Origin: Treponema sp.
GTDB taxonomy: Bacteria; Spirochaetota; Spirochaetia; Treponematales; Breznakiellaceae
Length of the DNA stretch: 10,781 nt
Reading direction: 5' to 3'
NCBI GenBank assembly: GCA_031270205.1
Contig: JAISYA010000148.1
Span: forward strand, 1-10,781
Positions 8,001 to 10,781 of the stretch are shown piece after piece. Both the position numbers and the translations under genes were made by a program. The notes beneath the pieces were generated by a model. That model was not told where the DNA came from and searched no databases. It saw only the letters and a program-made list of their open reading frames with translations. The number at the start of each line of letters is the position of its first letter. The first letter of the stretch is position 1.

Positions 8001-8964
8001 GGCCGCGCTTCGCCGGGCCTACGAATGTCCCCTTGCGCGGGTGTATCCCCAAATCTCCACCGGCGGCACTGTCGCCGATCTGTCGCCTGAAAACGGTCTT
8101 TCCTTTCCCAATGTTAACGACAAAACCACCGCGAGGACAGGCAAAAACATATCGGTAAAAAAAGCCGTCCCCCTGGTGGCGCTGCCTGTCTTCCCCGGAA
8201 CCAACTGTGAATGGGATATGGAGCGGGCGTTTCGGGAAGCCGGCGCGCAAACCAGGCTGCTCATTTTCAGAAATCTCAATAAAAATGATATAGCCGAATC
8301 TATTAAGGAACTGGCGGCGGCAATCGGGGAGGCCCAAATCCTCGCCCTGTCCGGAGGTTTCAGCGCCGGTGACGAACCGGACGGTTCCGGCAAATTTATC
8401 GCCAACGTACTCCGCTCCCCGGCAATTGCCGACGCCATCGGGGAATTGCTTGAAAAACGCGGCGGCCTCATCCTGGGCATTTGCAACGGATTTCAGGCCC
8501 TGATCAAACTGGGACTCGTTCCCTACGGCGCTTACCGGGCCGCGGACAGCGCCATGCCCACGCTCACCTTTAACCGTATAGGCCGCCACGTTTCCCGCAT
8601 GGTCCGCACCAGAGTCATGTCGAATAATTCGCCCTGGCTTGCGCTGGAAGAACCCGGCGCCGTTCACGTTATTCCGGTCAGCCACGGGGAAGGCCGTCTC
8701 GTTATCCGCCATGAGGAAGGACAGGCCCTGTTCAAGAACTGCCAGGTTCCCTTCTGCTATGCCAGCGCCGACGGCCGGCCCGCCACGAGTGAACCGGACA
8801 ATCCCAATGGCTCGGATTTCGCCATAGAGGGACTCACCAGCCCCGACGGCAGAATCCTCGGCAAAATGGGCCATTCGGAACGGCGCGGCGAATACGTGCA
8901 TATCAACATACCCGGCAACAAACGCCAGCGCATTTTCGAGGCTGGCGTCCAGTATTTTGAGTAG
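5053..8964 (+). CDS. purL: Phosphoribosylformylglycinamidine synthase, large single-chain form
   Basis: This 1303-aa enzyme converts FGAR, glutamine and ATP to FGAM in de novo purine synthesis. It combines functions that many bacteria split among PurS, PurL and PurQ. Visible parts in order are: a PurS-like N-terminal domain opening IFVEKRPGFD; a linker domain ending in DHCRHTTF (H232, H235); a first AIRS-like half with NETHNHPAEIEPFGG (H335-H337) and GGKTGRDGIGGATGSS near 459; a degenerate second AIRS-like half with GGKDSMSG near 800; and a glutaminase domain from about residue 1040. The glutaminase triad is intact: C1144 in LGICNGFQ, then H1274 and E1276 in GHSER. Sequence style resembles the clostridial/Bacteroides clade II enzymes, with polar linkers near 635-660 and 1015-1035. 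The frame is unbroken. There is no strong ribosome binding site (GGAAG lies 12 nt upstream), but the family N-terminus begins at this ATG and it abuts the NYN stop, which suggests coupling. Confidence 0.97.
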   Translation: MKVRRIFVEKRPGFDMEARRLRSDFADFLGGQYPELARLKGLRVLNRYDVSGIDDSRFEQAVSRIFSEPQCDDVFYAATVPAEKGDFSFAVEYLPGQYNQRSDSAEQCVELLVGVRPLIRSALVYILMPGDIPISANALESVKRYLINPVDSREASMDLPQTLGEIEKEPDETPVLRQFTAADDSGLEKTAREYGLAMSIEDMRFCREWFSSIGRDPGLAELRVLDTYWSDHCRHTTFNTILEKIEIDDNPVTQNLKQAFALYEAARDEVYGPGADCPRSLMDMALIGAKLLKKRGLANDVDESKEINACTIKVKAEFGDGSSEPWLLLFKNETHNHPAEIEPFGGAATCLGGAIRDPLSGRAYVHQAMRVSGSGDPRVPLGETMPGKMPQIKIVREAAAGYASYGNQIGLATGQVSEFYHSGFLAKRMELGAVIAAVPAEWVRREEPAAGDLVILVGGKTGRDGIGGATGSSKMHTGESVESAGAEVQKGNAVEERKLQRLFRNPQAAGIIKRCNDFGAGGVSVAVGELAAGLDIDLDKVPKKYTSLNGIELAISESQERMAVVAAPGDAAAFIRAAAAENLDAVVIATVTADDAVPEEKASLRMKWRGRTIVDLSRKFLNSNGAPRSARAFLSTPSPQDSYAQNDDSQNQPPGVLLDRLEKELASLRSGSRRGLQERFDGSIGAASVLFPWGGAEQGTPECGMAALLPSLKKQSRTASLMSFGYDPCLMEQNPYEGAKGAVREALAKFACLGGDPWKAYLSLQEYFERPESPASWGRPAAALLGALEAQIALGVPAVGGKDSMSGNYRDKARSIDITVPPTLVAFAAGTAPAASVRSGALSGATGNVIILLTQIAAARGQTEWDIFKANMNALIALHAAGCVRSAYPVGAGGTAVSLALMAFGNNTGIETKPGAFFLEAGTAYQGSVLLEIDKAAYRDNPAIGEILKQAACRKLAAVTITGPVFRVTEEINGEMQNAEIPLAALRRAYECPLARVYPQISTGGTVADLSPENGLSFPNVNDKTTARTGKNISVKKAVPLVALPVFPGTNCEWDMERAFREAGAQTRLLIFRNLNKNDIAESIKELAAAIGEAQILALSGGFSAGDEPDGSGKFIANVLRSPAIADAIGELLEKRGGLILGICNGFQALIKLGLVPYGAYRAADSAMPTLTFNRIGRHVSRMVRTRVMSNNSPWLALEEPGAVHVIPVSHGEGRLVIRHEEGQALFKNCQVPFCYASADGRPATSEPDNPNGSDFAIEGLTSPDGRILGKMGHSERRGEYVHINIPGNKRQRIFEAGVQYFE

Positions 8965-9086
8965 GGAAAGAAAGCCGCTGAAACATGCAGACAAACACCA
9001 CCATTTGATCTTGTTTTCGTGGACCCGTATAACATGGACCACTCCACCATTTCGAAAGAATCTTTTTTTGAAATCGAAATTGCCGG

Positions 9087-10160
9087 TTAAACTGTTGAGA
9101 GGAAAGCCGATACCGGTTCCCAGGCGCGTTCGCCGTAGCCGCCGGCCATGATCCACGCCTGGGGGATGTTTCGTTGTTTGAAATAGTCGTAGATGAGCCG
9201 GTCCCGCCGGACGCACTGTTCCAGAGTGAGTTTGAGCAGCGATGATGAGGGAAGGCCGTCGTACTCGTAAGGGTCGGCGCCGTCCACTACGATGACCAGA
9301 TCGGGCAAAGCCGCCTGCGAAAGCCGTTTCAGTTTCCGTAAACCTTCTGCAAGTTCCGGAATATAGCGCGCCTCCCCGCCTGCTTCGATGGGGATTTCCA
9401 CGTCCGAGGGAATAAGGGGCGCGTGTCCGGGGCGGGCTTTCGCGAGTGTCTCCTCGTCCAGGGGCCAGCCGCGGGCCATGTGTATTGAAAGGCCGAAAAT
9501 CCGGGGAAGGGGCGTATTCCCGGCGGCGTCTGGCGGGCGCAGTTCGCCGCGCAGGCGGGCGAGGTGTATCAGCTCGGCCGTTCCGCAGCCCTTGTGCGCA
9601 TCCACATCAACAACCCAGACAAGGGCGGCCCGCCCTTCGGCCTGGATTTTCCGGGCGGCGATCATAATGTCGTTGAGCAGGCAAAAACCGGTCCCGCCCT
9701 CATAGCGGGCGTGGTGCAGGCCGCCGCCGAGGTAGTAGCAAAAGCCTTCGGCCTCAAGCGCGAGGCGGCACGCGAAGTAAGTTCCACCGACCTGGACCAG
9801 CACTTTTTCAAAGAGTTCTTCCAGAGGGCGCGTGGCCTGTTCCGGTTCGTAACGGTGAGGACGGCCCTGCTCGTCGATAAGTTCCCAGGCGTTGAGCAGC
9901 GCCTCAAGCAGGGAGCGTTTCCCGCCGGGGCTTTCACCGTACAGGGCCGCGGTAAAATCCTTCGAATGCACCCGCTCTATATCCTCCCTGTTCAACACGG
10001 GACCGGCGGGCAGGCGCAGCTTGCCGGCCGCAGCGGCCATATCAAGAGGAGCAACGGCAAGCGACTCGGCAACGTGGTCCGCCCTGGATGGGGAAATGGG
10101 AAGCATGATACCGTAATCCCGATGGGAAAATCTGCAAGCCGGATCGTGAAGCAGGTACAT
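9087..10160 (-). CDS. Histone deacetylase-family amidohydrolase (AcuC/acetylpolyamine deacetylase-like)
   Basis: This 357-aa protein belongs to the arginase/deacetylase fold family, whose zinc-dependent bacterial members remove acetyl groups from polyamines, lysine side chains or small metabolites. The active site looks complete. It has the His dyad H149-H150 in GGGLHHA, followed by GFCLLNDI. The zinc ligands are D187 and H189 in DVDAHKGCGT and D296 in DGADPYEYDGLP. The transition-state tyrosine is Y342 in AGGYG. Between the N-terminal segment and the dyad, residues 75-120 are family-variable and carry an extended linker. There is no signal peptide, so the protein is cytoplasmic. The ATG at 10160 is the first possible start, since an in-frame TGA lies just upstream; the ribosome binding site is weak. 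It converges on purL across 122 bp. The substrate cannot be told from sequence. Confidence 0.88.
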   Translation of the reverse strand: MYLLHDPACRFSHRDYGIMLPISPSRADHVAESLAVAPLDMAAAAGKLRLPAGPVLNREDIERVHSKDFTAALYGESPGGKRSLLEALLNAWELIDEQGRPHRYEPEQATRPLEELFEKVLVQVGGTYFACRLALEAEGFCYYLGGGLHHARYEGGTGFCLLNDIMIAARKIQAEGRAALVWVVDVDAHKGCGTAELIHLARLRGELRPPDAAGNTPLPRIFGLSIHMARGWPLDEETLAKARPGHAPLIPSDVEIPIEAGGEARYIPELAEGLRKLKRLSQAALPDLVIVVDGADPYEYDGLPSSSLLKLTLEQCVRRDRLIYDYFKQRNIPQAWIMAGGYGERAWEPVSAFLSTV

Positions 10161-10253
10161 GGCTCATTCTAAACCATAATGTTGATGATTGGAAAGGCAG
10201 CGGAGGTATTATCCGCAATTCCGATTTCAAACAAAATATGATATAAAAGGAGC

Positions 10254-10334
10254 ATGGAATCTGACGATCCATACCGTGTTGTCAGCCACGGTAAGGCGCC
10301 GTTTTGCCTTCAAAGCGGCATATTCACGGCGTAA
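10254..10334 (+). CDS. Small ORF of 26 codons with a good ribosome binding site
   Basis: An ATG at 10254 follows AAAGGAG (10246-10252) closely, and a TATGAT -10-like hexamer lies at 10237-10242 without a convincing -35 box. The product begins MESDDPYRVV and ends at TAA (10332-10334). It has no recognisable domain, signal peptide or membrane segment. Its end overlaps the stop of the response-regulator remnant on the other strand by 11 nt. It may be a true small gene, or the surviving 5' end of a gene whose body was lost at a breakpoint; I favour the second. A 9-bp stem with a 4-nt loop (10298-10319) lies inside it. Confidence 0.3.
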   Translation: MESDDPYRVVSHGKAPFCLQSGIFTA

Positions 10335-10521
10335 ACTTATAGCCTACCCCCCACACGGTCTGAATATACCGGGGAGCGGACGGATCATGCTCAATCTTTT
10401 CACGGAGCCTGTTGATATGCACCGTAACGGTTTTTAGTTCGCCGTACATATCTTGTCCCCAGATCTGTTCATAGAGTTCTTCTTTGCTGAACACCACATT
10501 TGGCCGGATAACAAAATTCAC
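10324..10521 (-). pseudogene. Truncated OmpR/PhoB-family response regulator (DNA-binding domain only)
   Basis: The 65-codon reading frame contains most of a winged-helix DNA-binding domain of OmpR/PhoB/VanR type. It shows VVFSKEELYEQIWG, the recognition-helix region TVTVHINRLREKIE, and the wing ending in YIQTVWGVGYKF, followed by a natural stop. The receiver domain (about 120 residues) and the N-terminal strands of the DNA-binding domain are missing. The frame opens with GTG, has no ribosome binding site, and an in-frame TAG lies 12 nt upstream. The alternative frames further upstream do not restore receiver sequence. This is best read as the 3' remnant of a two-component regulator gene; no sensor kinase is in view. 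Domain identity is confident; loss of function is inferred from the truncation. Confidence 0.8.
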
Positions 10522-10576
10522 TCGTAGAATCCACTATACCCGCAGATCATGGTTCCATCAAGTTAGTTTTATCTAA

Positions 10577-10681
10577 TATTTAGCCGCTTTCGACGGCCTT
10601 ACCATGCAGGCCCTGGCCCTCCGTTTTGCGGTTGCCGGCATGGTCAGCACTGTAGATTCCCTCGCTGTGTTACAGGCTTGA
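10577..10681 (+). pseudogene. Possible fragment of a G3E-family (CobW-like) GTPase
   Basis: Between a TAA at 10574-10576 and a TGA at 10679-10681 there are 34 open codons with coding-like composition. Their translation contains LRFAVAGMVSTVDSLAVL. This resembles the segment of CobW/G3E GTPases that reads roughly aRyrLaGVVTtVDAvnglatLD, around the conserved VD of the G domain. Nothing upstream encodes the Walker A motif, and no continuation follows. If correct, this is a short internal relic. The match is from memory of the family pattern and the fragment is short, so chance similarity is possible. Confidence 0.35.
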
Positions 10682-10683
10682 CA
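10678..10683 (+). promoter_or_regulatory. Possible -35 element upstream of the right-edge gene
   Basis: A perfect TTGACA (10678-10683) lies 41 nt before the ATG at 10725. At the ideal spacing the -10 position is poor (GGCAAT). AATATT and ATATTA occur only at 20-21 nt spacing, so this promoter call is weak. It overlaps the stop of the GTPase-like fragment. Confidence 0.3.
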
Positions 10684-10724
10684 TAAATGTTGTTTTATGC
10701 GGCAATATTAACAGGGGGAATAAT

Positions 10725-10781
10725 ATGTGGGCGAACAATGAAATAAATGGCTTATACCAGGAAATTTTCAGACGTAAATCC
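10725..10781 (+). CDS. 5' end of a gene, probably nitroreductase family (partial)
   Basis: Nineteen codons are open to the window edge, beginning MWANNEINGLYQEIFRRKS. The ATG is preceded at good spacing by AGGGGG (10713-10718). The pattern LYxxIFxRKS at a protein N-terminus is typical of the FMN-binding nitroreductase/flavin reductase family, where the first helix runs into an RKSIRxF motif whose basic residues contact FMN phosphate. The start looks real; the family call rests on only about ten residues. Confidence 0.5.
   Translation, partial: MWANNEINGLYQEIFRRKS

Noticed and set aside
9049..9080. ATTTCGA/TCGAAAT inverted repeat with an internal T-run, considered as a purL terminator
   Set aside because: The loop is 18 nt, the stem is only 7 AT-rich pairs, and the T-run lies inside the loop and not after the stem.
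8957..9151. Basic 64-residue open frame after purL
   Set aside because: It overlaps the end of purL and the end of the deacetylase gene, lacks a ribosome binding site, and its composition is that of noncoding DNA.
7834..9216. A 460-codon open frame on the minus strand across the 3' end of purL
   Set aside because: It is antisense to the conserved glutaminase domain of PurL and the end of the deacetylase gene, with no recognisable domain. Long shadow frames are expected in GC-rich DNA with codon bias.
10298..10319. Nine-pair hairpin (GCCGTTTTG-CCTT-CAAAGCGGC), considered as a terminator of the response-regulator remnant
   Set aside because: No T-run follows on either strand, and on the minus strand the wobble pair becomes an A-C mismatch.

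Overview
The window reads as an ordinary chromosomal, largely housekeeping segment of a GC-rich anaerobic or microaerophilic bacterium, ending in a short stretch of gene debris. Rubrerythrin, a large single-chain clade-II type PurL and strong sigma70-like promoters fit a spirochaete (Treponema-like) or clostridial relative. I favour a treponeme-like spirochaete, but only weakly: no diagnostic marker gene is present and the assignment is inference.

Layout. 25-106 (-): tRNA-Leu(GAG) with its own promoter. 107-321: intergenic, with two imperfect direct repeats and a clear promoter for rubrerythrin at 322-864 (+). Converging on it with only 18 bp between the genes is a two-gene minus-strand operon: valyl-tRNA synthetase (4101-1456), then a stand-alone HDxxED ppGpp-hydrolase-like protein (1437-883). 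Divergent from valS is a plus-strand pair: an NYN-domain putative RNase with a C-terminal OST-HTH-like domain (4255-5052), then full-length PurL (5053-8964), whose ATG directly abuts the preceding stop codon. An HDAC/AcuC-like deacetylase (10160-9087, minus) converges on purL. The last 620 bp hold a small ORF with a good ribosome binding site, the C-terminal DNA-binding half of an OmpR/PhoB-type response regulator with no receiver domain, a fragment that resembles a G3E/CobW GTPase, and the first 19 codons of a probable nitroreductase that runs off the window.

How the genes relate. purL is de novo purine synthesis. The small alarmone hydrolase would lower (p)ppGpp, which elsewhere inhibits purine synthesis and responds to amino-acid (including valine) starvation. 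Its coupling to valS is therefore functionally suggestive. The NYN protein fused to an RNA-binding-type module and abutting purL is the least explained conserved-looking gene. I found no CRISPR array, defence island, complete mobile element or clearly novel multi-gene system.
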